Source of the DNA: Syntrophaceae bacterium UBA6087
GTDB lineage: Bacteria; Desulfobacterota; Desulfomonilia; UBA1062
Assembly (NCBI GenBank): GCA_002448235.1
Contig: DIXF01000003.1
Location: forward strand, 124,001-188,000
DNA: 64,000 nt
Reading direction: 5' to 3'
Shown here: positions 7,870 to 16,755 of the stretch, in pieces
Layout: every line of letters starts with the position of its first letter
How positions within the stretch are numbered: the first letter of the stretch is position 1
Position numbers and translations under genes: made by a program
Notes under the pieces: generated by a model
Databases searched by the model: none
Told to the model about the DNA's origin: nothing
What the model saw: only the letters and a program-made list of their open reading frames with translations

Positions 7870-9069
7870 TCAGCAGGTGAACACGCCCTTCTCGTAGATG
7901 GTCTTCTTCTCTCCCGTCTCCAGGAACGCAACCACCCGTTTGTCCTGGGTGTTCACCAGGTCCCAGTGGAGCGCGGAGTCGTTGAATCCCAGCCTGGCTT
8001 TCTTTTCCTTGGTAAGCTCGGCGGCGTTCCCGTCATAGGTGTCGGAATAGGAAGCGCCTACCGCGATATGGCAGTTTCCGTTCCTGCCGCCGAAATTTTC
8101 GTCGTAGAGGGTATTGGCCATGAACTTGTCGATCTTCGAGAATCTCTTGTCCGTAAGCGAGAACTCGCCGATCCTGTTTGCCCCTTCGTCCATGGAAAGC
8201 TGCTTCTGGACGAAGTCCCTTCCTTCTTCGGCATCGACGTTGACGGCGGAGCCGTTCCTGAACTCAAGCCGGATGCCGCGGGTATAGTTCCCGCTGCGGA
8301 AAGAGGGCTGGTCTGCGTAGTAGATGCCGCTCGTGCCCCGCCAGTCCGGCGAGAGGAACAGCTCGAAGCTCGGTATGTTGTGTCCGGATATCCCGATCCA
8401 CTTTCTGAATTCGCCGGGGAAAATCTCGAGATCGATATTCTCCGACTCGATATGGTAGAATTTCACCTTCATGGAATTGAGCCATTTTTTGATCGCCTGG
8501 GCATCCTTGTAGATGTCTTTCCACAGCGAGACCGGGTCTCTGCGTCCGAGGAAGCAGGCCTTCACGATCTGGTCCGTATACTCGTCCGGGGTCATGCCGG
8601 CATGGCGCGCCAGTTCCTCGGTGGGGCACATGCACAGGGTCCATCCGAACAGCCCGTTGGCCTCCCTGGCGTCGAGAATGTCGTTCAAGTATTTTTTTGC
8701 TACGGCCACCTTGCCTATCTTGCTCGGGTCGATGGAGCTCAGGTGTGTAATAGAGCTCGGCGCCCGTAAGGATATGCTTCCGTTCAGCGCGGCGAAGAGC
8801 TCCTGGTCACCAGGGGTCTTGAACACAAGCTGATTCTGATCGGAAAGGCTGTAAAAAGCCTTTTCCATGCGCTCGGTGAGCGTCAACCTTTGAACGGGGT
8901 TGAAGCCTTCTCCCATAAGCCGGGGATACAGAACCTCGGCCAGAGGGAGCGCGGCAAGATCGTACCGTATCAGGACGGTGTCTCCCTTCTTGAATCTTTC
9001 GGCCCTGGCTGTCTTAAGACCCCAGAGGAGCACGTCCGCGTACCTCTCGAGCTGAATCTGTGTAAGCAT
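7870..9069 (-). CDS. Aminopeptidase, peptidase family M29
   Basis: 399-aa metallo-aminopeptidase of the M29 (AmpS/thermophilic aminopeptidase) family, probably cytoplasmic as no signal peptide is seen. Recognisable parts are NIPSFELFLSPDWRGTSG, the metal-site Glu in IGEFSLTD, HIAVGASY, and near the C-terminus ALHWDLVN, which supplies conserved His and Asp. ATG 9069 is preferred over ATG 9075 because AGGAG lies only one base from the first but about six from the second. Convergent with pstS, stop to stop about 10 bases. Confidence 0.88.
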   Translation of the reverse strand: MLTQIQLERYADVLLWGLKTARAERFKKGDTVLIRYDLAALPLAEVLYPRLMGEGFNPVQRLTLTERMEKAFYSLSDQNQLVFKTPGDQELFAALNGSISLRAPSSITHLSSIDPSKIGKVAVAKKYLNDILDAREANGLFGWTLCMCPTEELARHAGMTPDEYTDQIVKACFLGRRDPVSLWKDIYKDAQAIKKWLNSMKVKFYHIESENIDLEIFPGEFRKWIGISGHNIPSFELFLSPDWRGTSGIYYADQPSFRSGNYTRGIRLEFRNGSAVNVDAEEGRDFVQKQLSMDEGANRIGEFSLTDKRFSKIDKFMANTLYDENFGGRNGNCHIAVGASYSDTYDGNAAELTKEKKARLGFNDSALHWDLVNTQDKRVVAFLETGEKKTIYEKGVFTC

Positions 9070-9198
9070 GCCCATCTCCTATCGTATTTCCCGTTTCATG
9101 CGGCAAGATATCTTTGTAACATACAACATTTCTCAGGATTATTCACACGAAAGTTACCGCCCGATCATTTTACCGGCTTTCATTCTCAAGATTTGACC

Positions 9199-9744
9199 TT
9201 AGTCCTTGTCATCCTCTTTCGCCACCTGCCCGCCGGCGTGTATATTCCTGTGCGCCTTTGCCAGCTCGCAATAGGTTCTTGCACCCTGTCTGTTCTTCTT
9301 TGACCGTTCAGGGCCGAGCTCTTTTTTTATTTCGGCCGGGGAGCCTGCGGCAAGACAGAAAGGCCTGATCACCCCGCCCTCCTTCACCACTGATCCCGAC
9401 GCTATGATCGACCCGCTCTGCACGTGAGCATCGTCGAGAATCACCGAGCCCATGCCGATCAGACAGTCGTCGCCGATGGTGCATCCGTGGATCACCGCAT
9501 TGTGCCCGATCGTGACGTAATCCCCGATGACGAGGGGGCTTTCGGCATCGGCATGCAGCGTTACGTTATCCTGGATATTCGTGTTCCTGCCGATGCGGAT
9601 CTTCGCGCGGTCGCCCCTTACTACGGCTCCGTACCAGATGCTCGTTCCCTCCCCTATTTCAACGTCTCCTATCACGCATGCCGTCGGGGCGATAAAGACG
9701 TTTTTGCCGATCCTGGGCGCTTTGCCCTCGTAAGGTGCAATCAT
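9199..9744 (-). CDS. Gamma-carbonic anhydrase family protein (left-handed beta-helix)
   Basis: 181-aa hexapeptide-repeat protein of the gamma-carbonic anhydrase/YrdA/PaaY group. Repeats such as IGKNVFIAP, IGDVEIGEG and IGRNTNIQDN form the beta-helix; zinc-ligand histidines are present in TLHADAE and IGHNAVIHGC. ATG 9744 is chosen because GGAGGAG lies immediately upstream and MIAPYEGK is the usual N-terminus; the frame extends 17 codons further without a good site. The C-terminus (ARTYCELAKAHR) is also typical. Whether it is an active carbonic anhydrase cannot be told. Confidence 0.88.
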   Translation of the reverse strand: MIAPYEGKAPRIGKNVFIAPTACVIGDVEIGEGTSIWYGAVVRGDRAKIRIGRNTNIQDNVTLHADAESPLVIGDYVTIGHNAVIHGCTIGDDCLIGMGSVILDDAHVQSGSIIASGSVVKEGGVIRPFCLAAGSPAEIKKELGPERSKKNRQGARTYCELAKAHRNIHAGGQVAKEDDKD

Positions 9745-9915
9745 CTCTCCTCCTGCAGTTCTGTGTCGTATGAATTGAGAAAGGCGCCTTTTCACTACGC
9801 CCGGAAGGATTGACCCCTCTACCCCATGCCCATTGGGTTAACAGGATATCCCACTCCCTTATCAGGGTGCTGGTTGCCTTATATACCATACTCTGCATGA
9901 CTGCCAAAACATTCT

Positions 9916-11061
9916 TCAGCGGGAAGCCCGTGTTTTTTCTAATGAGGTGTTGAGCCGGTAAATGCAGGTCAGCGTATTAAAATTGCATCCTGTGCAATAG
10001 TAGTCGGCCCTTCCGGACTGTTTTGTATAATGGTGGCAGACAAGCCCTTTTTCCCTGTCATAGAGGTCTTCGGAGAGTATCCATCCGAGGAGGGACTCCG
10101 CCTCTTCCAGATATCGCTTGTCTCCGGTAGCCTCATGGAGATCCAGGAGTATCCATGCCATGTTGTTGTTCCCCGAAAGCCCCTTGGTATCCGGATCGGG
10201 ATGCCCCGAATACCCGCCCCGGATCGTGTCCCGGCAGCGGCGGTCCAGCGTGTCGAACACGAGGAGGGCCTGATCCAGATATTTTTTGTCGCCGGTTACG
10301 CCATAGGCCTTGATCAGGGCCATCATCATCGTCTGCTGCGGCCAGTCCATGAGCGAGGAATACCTGTACAGAGATTCGCCCTCGTCCCAGCACCGGCTGT
10401 TCGCCTTTTCGATCAGTGAGATTCCTTTATGGATAAACGCATCCTTTTGCGTATTGTCACCTGATGCTTGCGCTGCCGTCAGGTTCATATATCCGATCAA
10501 TCCGAAGGCACTGGCCTTGTCCCTGACAAAGGGGGTGAAAAATCCGGGGAAAAGGGAGATACAGGCGGAACCTATGCGGACGCCGCTGAAAAACATCGAC
10601 AGATACCGGGGGTCCCCTGTCTGGAGATACGGCTGCACAAGCGCAGGAAAGCCGATGACCATATTCATGCTCGGCACCGGCCAGACAAGACACCTTTTTA
10701 CGAGCCCGGCCTCATAGGCGACAGTCTTGTCGGCCATGGCCGTCAGCTCCCTGCTGCCCGAATCCCGGCCGAGGGCATAGAGGATCATGGGGGCAAAGAC
10801 CGTGGCGTCGCCCTGGAGGTCTCCCTTCCAGTTGCCGCTCTCGTCCCATGAAGAATCGATGAGCCGGGTCAGGATCGCGGTGAACTGCTCACGGAAAACA
10901 AACGTATCACAGGTGCTGTCGAGCAGCTTCCCGATGTTTATCACCGGCGGCTGCGGGGCGGTCTGCTTCCGTTCCGCAGGGGGGCCTCCCGCACATGACA
11001 CGGCGAGGGAGCATACGGCTGTATGATCTGTCTCTTTTTCTGCGTCGATGCGGGTTTTCAT
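9916..11061 (-). CDS. Predicted alpha/alpha-toroid (six-hairpin glycosidase-like) protein, function unknown
   Basis: 381 aa. I do not recognise a specific family. The body is made of helical hairpins with repeated patterns such as ALIKAYGVTGDKKYLDQAL and LDLHEATGDKRYLEEAESLL, typical of alpha/alpha-barrel enzymes (N-acylglucosamine epimerase, GH76/GH88-like). Near the N-terminus SLAVSCAGG looks like a lipobox, but the preceding residues are polar, so the signal is poor or the true start differs. A weak GGAAG precedes ATG 11061. C-terminal cysteines CTGC are notable. Confidence 0.6.
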   Translation of the reverse strand: MKTRIDAEKETDHTAVCSLAVSCAGGPPAERKQTAPQPPVINIGKLLDSTCDTFVFREQFTAILTRLIDSSWDESGNWKGDLQGDATVFAPMILYALGRDSGSRELTAMADKTVAYEAGLVKRCLVWPVPSMNMVIGFPALVQPYLQTGDPRYLSMFFSGVRIGSACISLFPGFFTPFVRDKASAFGLIGYMNLTAAQASGDNTQKDAFIHKGISLIEKANSRCWDEGESLYRYSSLMDWPQQTMMMALIKAYGVTGDKKYLDQALLVFDTLDRRCRDTIRGGYSGHPDPDTKGLSGNNNMAWILLDLHEATGDKRYLEEAESLLGWILSEDLYDREKGLVCHHYTKQSGRADYYCTGCNFNTLTCIYRLNTSLEKTRASR

Positions 11062-11137
11062 CGCTTCCGTATCGTCAGGTTACCGGCCCGGCTTGATATT
11101 TTCTAACCCCCCGAAAAAAAATCTTGTCCCTCTTCTT

Positions 11138-11767
11138 TCAGTCGAACGACGAAGGCATGGATGGGTTTCTTATGTGGGACATGATATCGACAAGGTGTCT
11201 TTTCGTCGTACGGTACCCTGAAAGCGGCGGCAGGTCGTCAAAGCTGAAAAAACCGGCGTCTGTGGTCTCATCCCCGGTTTCAAGCTCCCCACCGAGGATC
11301 TCGCACAGGAAGATGATCTTGTATGTATGATAAAAACTCGGATGAACCTCGGCCCGGTCTGAATCGTAGAGCCCGATGAGCTTTACCGGCCTGACGATAA
11401 GCCCGCTTTCTTCCCGCACCTCCCGGGACACCATCTCGGAAGGGTGTTCCCCCACATCGGCCCAGCCTCCGGGCATCGACCACCGGTTGTCTACCCGCTC
11501 CCGCACAAGCAGGATCATCGATTCCTTGACCACGGCGCCGCGCACATCGACTTTTACCGTTGCATATCCGGGCTGTGCGGAGAAACTTTCCACCAGCTTA
11601 TCCGTTGCTACCCCGGTCTGACTCCGGACCATCTCCGCGGCGATTTCAAGCAGGCGCCTGTACCGCATGGATTCATATTCCGACCTGCTGTAGGCAAGCC
11701 CGGTCTGGGACATGGACTGTATCTCCCTTGCCCACTGAAGCCAGCTCGGCACATTCTGATCGTTCAC
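11138..11767 (-). CDS. Nudix hydrolase with NUDIX_N_2-type N-terminal domain
   Basis: 209 aa. Residues 1-65 (WLQWAREIQSMSQTGLAYS..., RYRRLLEIAAEM) match the helical N-terminal domain found on a group of Nudix hydrolases that act on nucleoside diphosphate sugars or ADP-ribose-type substrates. The Nudix box is intact: GGWADVGEHPSE...REVREESGL. The start is GTG 11767, with GGTGAGC upstream. Exact substrate cannot be assigned. Confidence 0.87.
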   Translation of the reverse strand: MNDQNVPSWLQWAREIQSMSQTGLAYSRSEYESMRYRRLLEIAAEMVRSQTGVATDKLVESFSAQPGYATVKVDVRGAVVKESMILLVRERVDNRWSMPGGWADVGEHPSEMVSREVREESGLIVRPVKLIGLYDSDRAEVHPSFYHTYKIIFLCEILGGELETGDETTDAGFFSFDDLPPLSGYRTTKRHLVDIMSHIRNPSMPSSFD

Positions 11768-11895
11768 ACGCTCACCGTTTCCGTAATCAGCGATCGACTG
11801 GGCGCCCGGCGGACAGGTGCGAAATCCGCGAACGGGTCGATAACGGACAGGGGGTAAAGCACCAGGTCAGATGCGTACAGGCGTAAGGCTGTTTG

Positions 11896-12654
11896 TCACT
11901 CTTCCGGGGTATCCGGAAAATAGTGTTTATAGCATTCAGGGCAAAGCCCGTGGCTGAACGACGCGTCGGAGTGCTCTTCGAGATATTCTTCCAACTGATT
12001 CCAATATCCCTTGTCATCGCGGATCTTTTTGCACCCGGCGCAGATGGGGATCAATCCGCTCAGGGTCTTTATCCTGTCCAGGGCATCCTGTAGCTTGATA
12101 TTAAGCCTTTCTCTCTCTTCCTCAACCTTTTTGAGTCCGGTAATGTCCTGAAGCGTCTCGATCGCGGCGAGAAGCACGCCGTCATGGCCGAACACCGGCG
12201 ATGCGTCGAAGATTAGGTATCTCGCGCTCCCGCCCACCTGCGGATACCATCCTTCGGCGTGCAGGCTGTGGGAAAGGAGAACGGAAGAACCGTAAATGCT
12301 GTAATGCTCCTGCATCGTTTCCGCTTTTTCGTCGATGAGAATATCCGAAAGACAGGGTCGCTGGTGGTCGTAAAAGGCCTTCCAGTGATTCCGGGTGCCG
12401 ATGATATCCTTCATGGGGATCCCGGTGAGCTCTTCACAGGCTTTATTCCAGTGGATAACCCGGTGGTCCGCGTCGATGGCAAAAATCGCCACGGCACAGT
12501 GCCGGATCATGCTTTCATAAATCTCGATCCGATCCTCCGGCGCCTCAATAGTGGCACCACCGGTCTCCGAGGCATCCCCGGACGTTTCGATCTTTTTGAT
12601 CATCCGGCCAAGCTCCTGCATGAATCGATGTTTCAGGCGGTCTCTGTCGTCCAT
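11896..12654 (-). CDS. PAS-domain sensor-like protein with C-terminal CxxC..CxxC tail
   Basis: 252 aa, cytoplasmic. A PAS domain (about residues 45-175: HCAVAIFAIDADHRVIHWNKACEELTG, ending in a PAC-like GVLLAAIETLQDITG) is followed by a short coiled coil (KKVEEERERLNIKLQDAL) and a tail with two cysteine pairs, IPICAGCKKIRDDKGYW and GLCPEC. This tail recurs in many deltaproteobacterial PAS proteins, normally at the end of signalling proteins; its role is unknown. No kinase, GGDEF or HTH domain is present. GGTGAGG precedes ATG 12654. Confidence 0.82.
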   Translation of the reverse strand: MDDRDRLKHRFMQELGRMIKKIETSGDASETGGATIEAPEDRIEIYESMIRHCAVAIFAIDADHRVIHWNKACEELTGIPMKDIIGTRNHWKAFYDHQRPCLSDILIDEKAETMQEHYSIYGSSVLLSHSLHAEGWYPQVGGSARYLIFDASPVFGHDGVLLAAIETLQDITGLKKVEEERERLNIKLQDALDRIKTLSGLIPICAGCKKIRDDKGYWNQLEEYLEEHSDASFSHGLCPECYKHYFPDTPEE

Positions 12655-12719
12655 CGGTCAACCTCACCCAAACATAATTCTATCCTATCGGACTTCTCGA
12701 GATATATCGAGATATCTTT

Positions 12720-13160
12720 TCACGAGAGATCGTCGTACTGCTCCACGATGAGGGTGAGCCCTTCCTTGTCCTGTATTCTTACCCTTTCGCCTTTTTCCAC
12801 CGGGCGCGTATCTTTTCTTATCACTGCTTTCCACAGCTCGCCCCTGACCTCGACATACCCGGACGGGTCCAGTCGGTCCCGCGCGACCGCTTTCATCCCG
12901 GCCATGGAGAGGGATTCGTTCCCGCTTTCCCAGTCGTAGGCCTTCCAGAACAAGGGAAAAAGAAGCGCGTCCTTAACCATCCACAACAGCGTGAGGACCC
13001 AGAAAAGCCACATCGGGTAGACATAGACCAGTTTCCTGAAAATCAGAAGGACGAGGACAAACACGGCAAGGCCCAGGAGCTGAAACGCGACATATCTCAG
13101 GACGATCTTTCCGGAGACTGCTCGGACATTCGAAAATAATCTCCGTGGTATAAGCTTCAT
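12720..13160 (-). CDS. NfeD-like membrane protein
   Basis: 146 aa. Two adjacent hydrophobic segments (about residues 24-70) are followed by a soluble C-terminal OB-fold-like domain, with GYVEVRGELWKAV and VEKGERVRIQDKEGLTLIV typical of NfeD C-terminal domains. NfeD proteins often partner SPFH/stomatin proteins, but none is adjacent here. The start overlaps the stop of the upstream alpha/beta hydrolase by four bases, so the two are co-translated. Confidence 0.75.
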   Translation of the reverse strand: MKLIPRRLFSNVRAVSGKIVLRYVAFQLLGLAVFVLVLLIFRKLVYVYPMWLFWVLTLLWMVKDALLFPLFWKAYDWESGNESLSMAGMKAVARDRLDPSGYVEVRGELWKAVIRKDTRPVEKGERVRIQDKEGLTLIVEQYDDLS

Positions 13161-14128
13161 CCGTTCCCCCGGAATACCCGAACCGCCTCCCGTTCATACC
13201 AGGCGGGCGAAAAAAGTCCGGAGAGGAACCCGTTATGACCTCCATACGTATGAATAACGAGCCGATGGGGAGAGGCAAGGTCGAGGCGGTAAAAATCCTC
13301 GACCGGTATCGCCGGGTCGTCGCTCGAGGCGACGATGGTCAGAGGGATGGTGACATCGTTCATGGAACCGGGCCGGAGGGTGTAGGCGTTGAAATACTCC
13401 CGGGCGTCGGGATAGAGTCCCGACCGGCGGACGAGGGCCTCGGTGACCTCCAATACGGTCTTCATGGAAAACAAGGGACCGAAATCATAGCGATGGGGAA
13501 AGAGCTCCTGTTTTCGCTGTAAAGACCTCTTCCATTTTTTCAGAAAGTATGGGCGGAGCAGCCAGTGGCGGTCAATGGCGTCCGTCGCCTTGCCCGGGTT
13601 CAATGCAGGGCTGACGGCGACGATGCGTTGCACCGGCGAGAAGGGTTCCTGCATGAACCTTCTCGCTATACGCAGCGCAAAATTCCCGCCGAGGGAAAAC
13701 CCCATGAGGAAGGCCGGCCGGCCTCCCGCGAGTGCTGAAACCTGTTTCACCGCCTCAAAGACCTCTTCCAAAAGCGTTGAGTAAAAGAGGCCTTCGTTCA
13801 GATGGTGGGTCTGGCCGTGGTCGCGCAGGTTCAGCCGGAATATGTCGTATCCCTGGGAAAACAGGTATTTCCCGGTGTGGAGAATATATGTTGACCCGGC
13901 TCCCCCTTCCCATCCGTGAAGGAGGATCACCAGTCCCCGCGACGATGCATCGGGATGCGGCGAATGGAAGCCCAGCAGACGGACGCCGGCACCCACGGTG
14001 AGGACCGCCTCCCGGGACGCCTCGACCATGGGGTTCCTCCCCAAGGTGCGGATTTTCAGACTTGCCAGCGCGGTCTGCAGGAGGGAACTCCGCAGGTACA
14101 AAGGAGGCATGAAGGTTCCGTTATCCAT
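13157..14128 (-). CDS. Alpha/beta hydrolase
   Basis: 323 aa. Typical alpha/beta-hydrolase elements in order: oxyanion region ILLHGWEGGAGS, nucleophile elbow GFSLGG (Ser near residue 143), an acid in ASSDDPAIP and the late His in YGGHNGF. The N-terminus (PPLYLRSSLLQTALASLKIR) resembles YheT-type hydrolases. ATG 14128 has only a weak upstream site and ATG 14110 (MPPLY) is an equally good start. Substrate unknown. Overlaps the NfeD-like gene by four bases. Confidence 0.82.
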   Translation of the reverse strand: MDNGTFMPPLYLRSSLLQTALASLKIRTLGRNPMVEASREAVLTVGAGVRLLGFHSPHPDASSRGLVILLHGWEGGAGSTYILHTGKYLFSQGYDIFRLNLRDHGQTHHLNEGLFYSTLLEEVFEAVKQVSALAGGRPAFLMGFSLGGNFALRIARRFMQEPFSPVQRIVAVSPALNPGKATDAIDRHWLLRPYFLKKWKRSLQRKQELFPHRYDFGPLFSMKTVLEVTEALVRRSGLYPDAREYFNAYTLRPGSMNDVTIPLTIVASSDDPAIPVEDFYRLDLASPHRLVIHTYGGHNGFLSGLFSPAWYEREAVRVFRGNG

Positions 14129-14228
14129 TCCGGATATACGCTTCAGGCGCAGAAAGGCTCATGCATCCGCAGGAGGACATGAGAGACGAAATACCGCGAT
14201 CCTTGGGGACGATGAGCCTTTTCACCCT

Positions 14229-14945
14229 CTACACCATGAGCTTCAGCGGCTCGATGTATGCAGGGTCTTCCTTGTCCATGATCTCGATGATGTGTTTATG
14301 CAGCCTCGACTTGTGCTCGGAAAAGATGGTCCTGCCCTTCTGGTACGACCGCGCAAAATCCATTACTTCTTTTGTCAGCGCATCCGCATCGGCACAGGCC
14401 TTAACGATGACGTGGTGTTTTTCGAGCTCGAGGGCGCCTGCCCTCTTCCCGCTGTACACCAGGTCTTCGAGCTTATAGTAGGGGATGGCCTTTTTCATGA
14501 TCTGGAGCATGCCCGGCAGAAACGGGATATTGATATCGACTTCCGGGAAGCACATGTACCCCCGGTCGGCCTTCATGAAGCGGAAGTCGCAGGTGCAGGC
14601 CAGGATGCTTCCGTTTCCGAAGGTATGGCCGCTCATGGCTGCAATGACAGGCATGGGGAACAAGAGGATCCGCTTGAAAACGTTATTCATGCGGTACATG
14701 AAATCCTTGATGGACTGGAATTCCTGGCCGCCGTAGGCCCCGGTTATCCAGGCGAGGTCGATGCCCAGCGACCAGTTCTTTGCATCGATCGAAGTAAGCA
14801 CGGTCGAGGTAATCTCCTTGTCGGCCTCTATTTCGTCAAAGACCCTGAGCAGGCCTGCGGCAAAATCCGGGTTGTGCCTGTTCTCGGACGTGTTCATGAC
14901 CACCACCGCGACGGTCCCATCCTTTCTCCATTCAACAACAGCCAT
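14229..14945 (-). CDS. Enoyl-CoA hydratase/isomerase (crotonase) family protein
   Basis: 238 aa crotonase. The oxyanion-hole segments are present (KNWSLGIDL and GHTFGNGSILACTCDFRFM). The residues after them (YMCFPEVDINIPFLPGM) resemble delta3,delta2-enoyl-CoA isomerases of the ECI2/plant peroxisomal type more than hydratases, since the first hydratase glutamate is not obvious. A clear AAGGAGGG precedes ATG 14945. It likely shifts or hydrates a double bond in fatty or cyclic acyl-CoA; exact reaction unassigned. Confidence 0.82.
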   Translation of the reverse strand: MAVVEWRKDGTVAVVVMNTSENRHNPDFAAGLLRVFDEIEADKEITSTVLTSIDAKNWSLGIDLAWITGAYGGQEFQSIKDFMYRMNNVFKRILLFPMPVIAAMSGHTFGNGSILACTCDFRFMKADRGYMCFPEVDINIPFLPGMLQIMKKAIPYYKLEDLVYSGKRAGALELEKHHVIVKACADADALTKEVMDFARSYQKGRTIFSEHKSRLHKHIIEIMDKEDPAYIEPLKLMV

Positions 14946-15043
14946 CGTTGCCCTCCTTATTATTTATCTATACCCTGATTTTATTACCACACTTTGTGCA
15001 AAAAAGGAAAAAGCTTCAATCGAAACTTTAAGATCCGAACAAA

Positions 15044-15077
15044 AAAGGTGTCCGGCAGCTCTGTGCCGGACACCTTT
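15044..15077. terminator. Rho-independent terminator after serA
   Basis: A 14-bp perfect stem AAAGGTGTCCGGCA with a six-base loop. Read on the minus strand it is followed by a run of T (the A6 at 15041-15046), so it ends the serA transcript 34 bases after its stop. Confidence 0.85.
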
Positions 15078-15110
15078 GTAAAACCAAATAATAGGGGCCC
15101 TTATGTTTTC

Positions 15111-16271
15111 TTAAAGCACCCGTACCGCGATGATGCCTTCGGCAGACCCGATCTTCTTTGCCAGATCGCCGTTCAAGCCGCCCTCGACATCGATGATGTT
15201 ATAGGCGATGTTCCCTTTGCTCTTGTTGATCATGTCGGCGATATTGAGATTGTTTTCGGCCAGGAGGTGCGTGATCTTCTCGATCATGCCCGGCGAGTTC
15301 TGGTTGGAGATCGTCAGTCTCGGGTTGGCGGTTCTGTCGAGCGAGCAATCCGGGAAGTTGACGGAGTTCTTGATGTTCCCGTTCTCCAGGAAATCCATGA
15401 GCTCCATGGCAGCCATGATCGCGCAGTTCTCTTCGGACTCCTCGGTGGAAGCTCCCAGGTGAGGGATGGGGATAACCTTGTCCGTTTTGATGACCTCTTC
15501 ATCGGGGAAGTCCGTCACGTAGCATCCCACGATCCCATCGGCAACGGCCTTCTTCAGAGACGGGGTGTCCACGAGCCCTCCCCTGGCGAAATTCAGGATC
15601 ACAACACCTTTCTTCATGGCGGCAAATTTACCCGCATTGATGAATCCCTTAGTATCCTTGTTCTGGGGGACATGCAGGGATATGTAATCGCACTCGGCGA
15701 GCAGCCGATCCAGGCTCGGCGCCTTCTTGATCGTACGGGACAGTTTCCATGCGGCTTCGATGGACAGGAACGGATCGTATCCGTATACCTCCATGCCGAG
15801 GGCTTCCGCCGTATTGGCCACCATGGTGCCGATGGCTCCGAGGCCTATGACACCCATTTTCTTGCCGAGAATCTCGGTGCCGCCGAACTTCGACTTTCCC
15901 TTTTCAACCAGATCCGGCACCTTGTCGCCTTCGCCGACGAGCCCCTTGACCCATGCGATACCGCCCGTCACGTTCCGTGCGGACAGGAGCATGCCCAGGA
16001 TGACCAGTTCCTTTACCCCATTGGCGTTCGCTCCCGGGGTGTTGAAAACGACAATGCCTTTTTCCGAGCACTTGTCGATGGGGATATTATTGACCCCGGC
16101 ACCGGCCCGGGCAATCGCTTTCAGGCTCGTTGGCAAGGTCATTTCTTTCATTTCCTTGCTTCGCACCAGGATACCGTCCGGATCTGAAATGCCGGCGCGA
16201 TACTCATATTTTTCCGTAAAAAGACTGAGGCCCTTTTCCGAGATGTTGTTCAGCAGATCGATTTTATACAT
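15111..16271 (-). CDS. serA: D-3-phosphoglycerate dehydrogenase
   Basis: 386 aa, first step of serine synthesis: oxidises 3-phosphoglycerate with NAD+. Order: N-terminal substrate half, Rossmann domain (GVIGLGAIGTMVA), catalytic Arg in NFARGGLVD, Glu in FPDEEV and His in IPHLGAST, then a C-terminal ACT regulatory domain (NLNIADMINKSKGNIAYNI). This is the short form without the intervening domain. AGAGGAGGG precedes ATG 16271. It stands alone with a strong terminator. Confidence 0.94.
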   Translation of the reverse strand: MYKIDLLNNISEKGLSLFTEKYEYRAGISDPDGILVRSKEMKEMTLPTSLKAIARAGAGVNNIPIDKCSEKGIVVFNTPGANANGVKELVILGMLLSARNVTGGIAWVKGLVGEGDKVPDLVEKGKSKFGGTEILGKKMGVIGLGAIGTMVANTAEALGMEVYGYDPFLSIEAAWKLSRTIKKAPSLDRLLAECDYISLHVPQNKDTKGFINAGKFAAMKKGVVILNFARGGLVDTPSLKKAVADGIVGCYVTDFPDEEVIKTDKVIPIPHLGASTEESEENCAIMAAMELMDFLENGNIKNSVNFPDCSLDRTANPRLTISNQNSPGMIEKITHLLAENNLNIADMINKSKGNIAYNIIDVEGGLNGDLAKKIGSAEGIIAVRVL

Positions 16272-16755
16272 AAAAACCCTCCTCTTTCTTCCTTAGTAAT
16301 ATATTACAGAATATACATTCCCTGCCAAGCCCAAAAACGAATATTTTGGTTACCTCCGCTTAAGGAATCCGCCTTAATAAATTGTGACCTTGCCCTTGAG
16401 AAGGCGAGGCATCGTCCGAACGAAAATCGTTATGGATAATCATTCTCTCTCAACTTTCTCTTCTTGTGGATTATTACATAATATTGAAGGGTTTTTTAAA
16501 ACCACCTTGTAAATTATTGACACGTGTAAACCCATTTGTTACAAGTGCACCGGGTTTGATCATACTGTCATTTGGAGAACGACCTTGAATATGCACGTTT
16601 GGGACACGTTATCAGAAAGACGAAATGACATTTCCGAAGGAAGGCTTCCTTGTCCCGGCCGACGTCAAACCCGGGGTGAAACCTGATGAGCTCAAGTCGA
16701 TTTCGGGAGGTCGTCATCTTACGAAGTTTTAGTAAATAAACATAGGAGTACGATT
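16272..16755. other. Divergent intergenic region between serA and purA
   Basis: A 484-base AT-rich gap holding a plausible purA promoter (16517-16545), a Fur-box-like sequence at 16429-16447 (15 of 19 consensus positions by my count) and a 35-codon ORF at 16625-16732 with coding-like composition but a poor ribosome site. No known riboswitch or RNA gene was recognised. Confidence 0.5.
16517..16545 (+). promoter_or_regulatory. Candidate sigma-70 promoter for purA
   Basis: TTGACA at 16517-16522, 17-base spacer, TACAAG at 16540-16545. If used, purA would have a 5' leader of about 200 bases. Confidence 0.45.

Noticed and set aside
13998..14978. 326-codon open frame opposite the crotonase
   Set aside because: Shadow frame; the crotonase has its ribosome site and motifs on the minus strand.
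14994..16187. 397-codon open frame opposite serA
   Set aside because: SerA on the other strand has full motifs; codon bias of the GC-rich gene creates the mirror frame.
16625..16732. 35-codon ORF upstream of purA
   Set aside because: Composition is coding-like but the ribosome site is poor and no relative is recognised; could be part of the leader.
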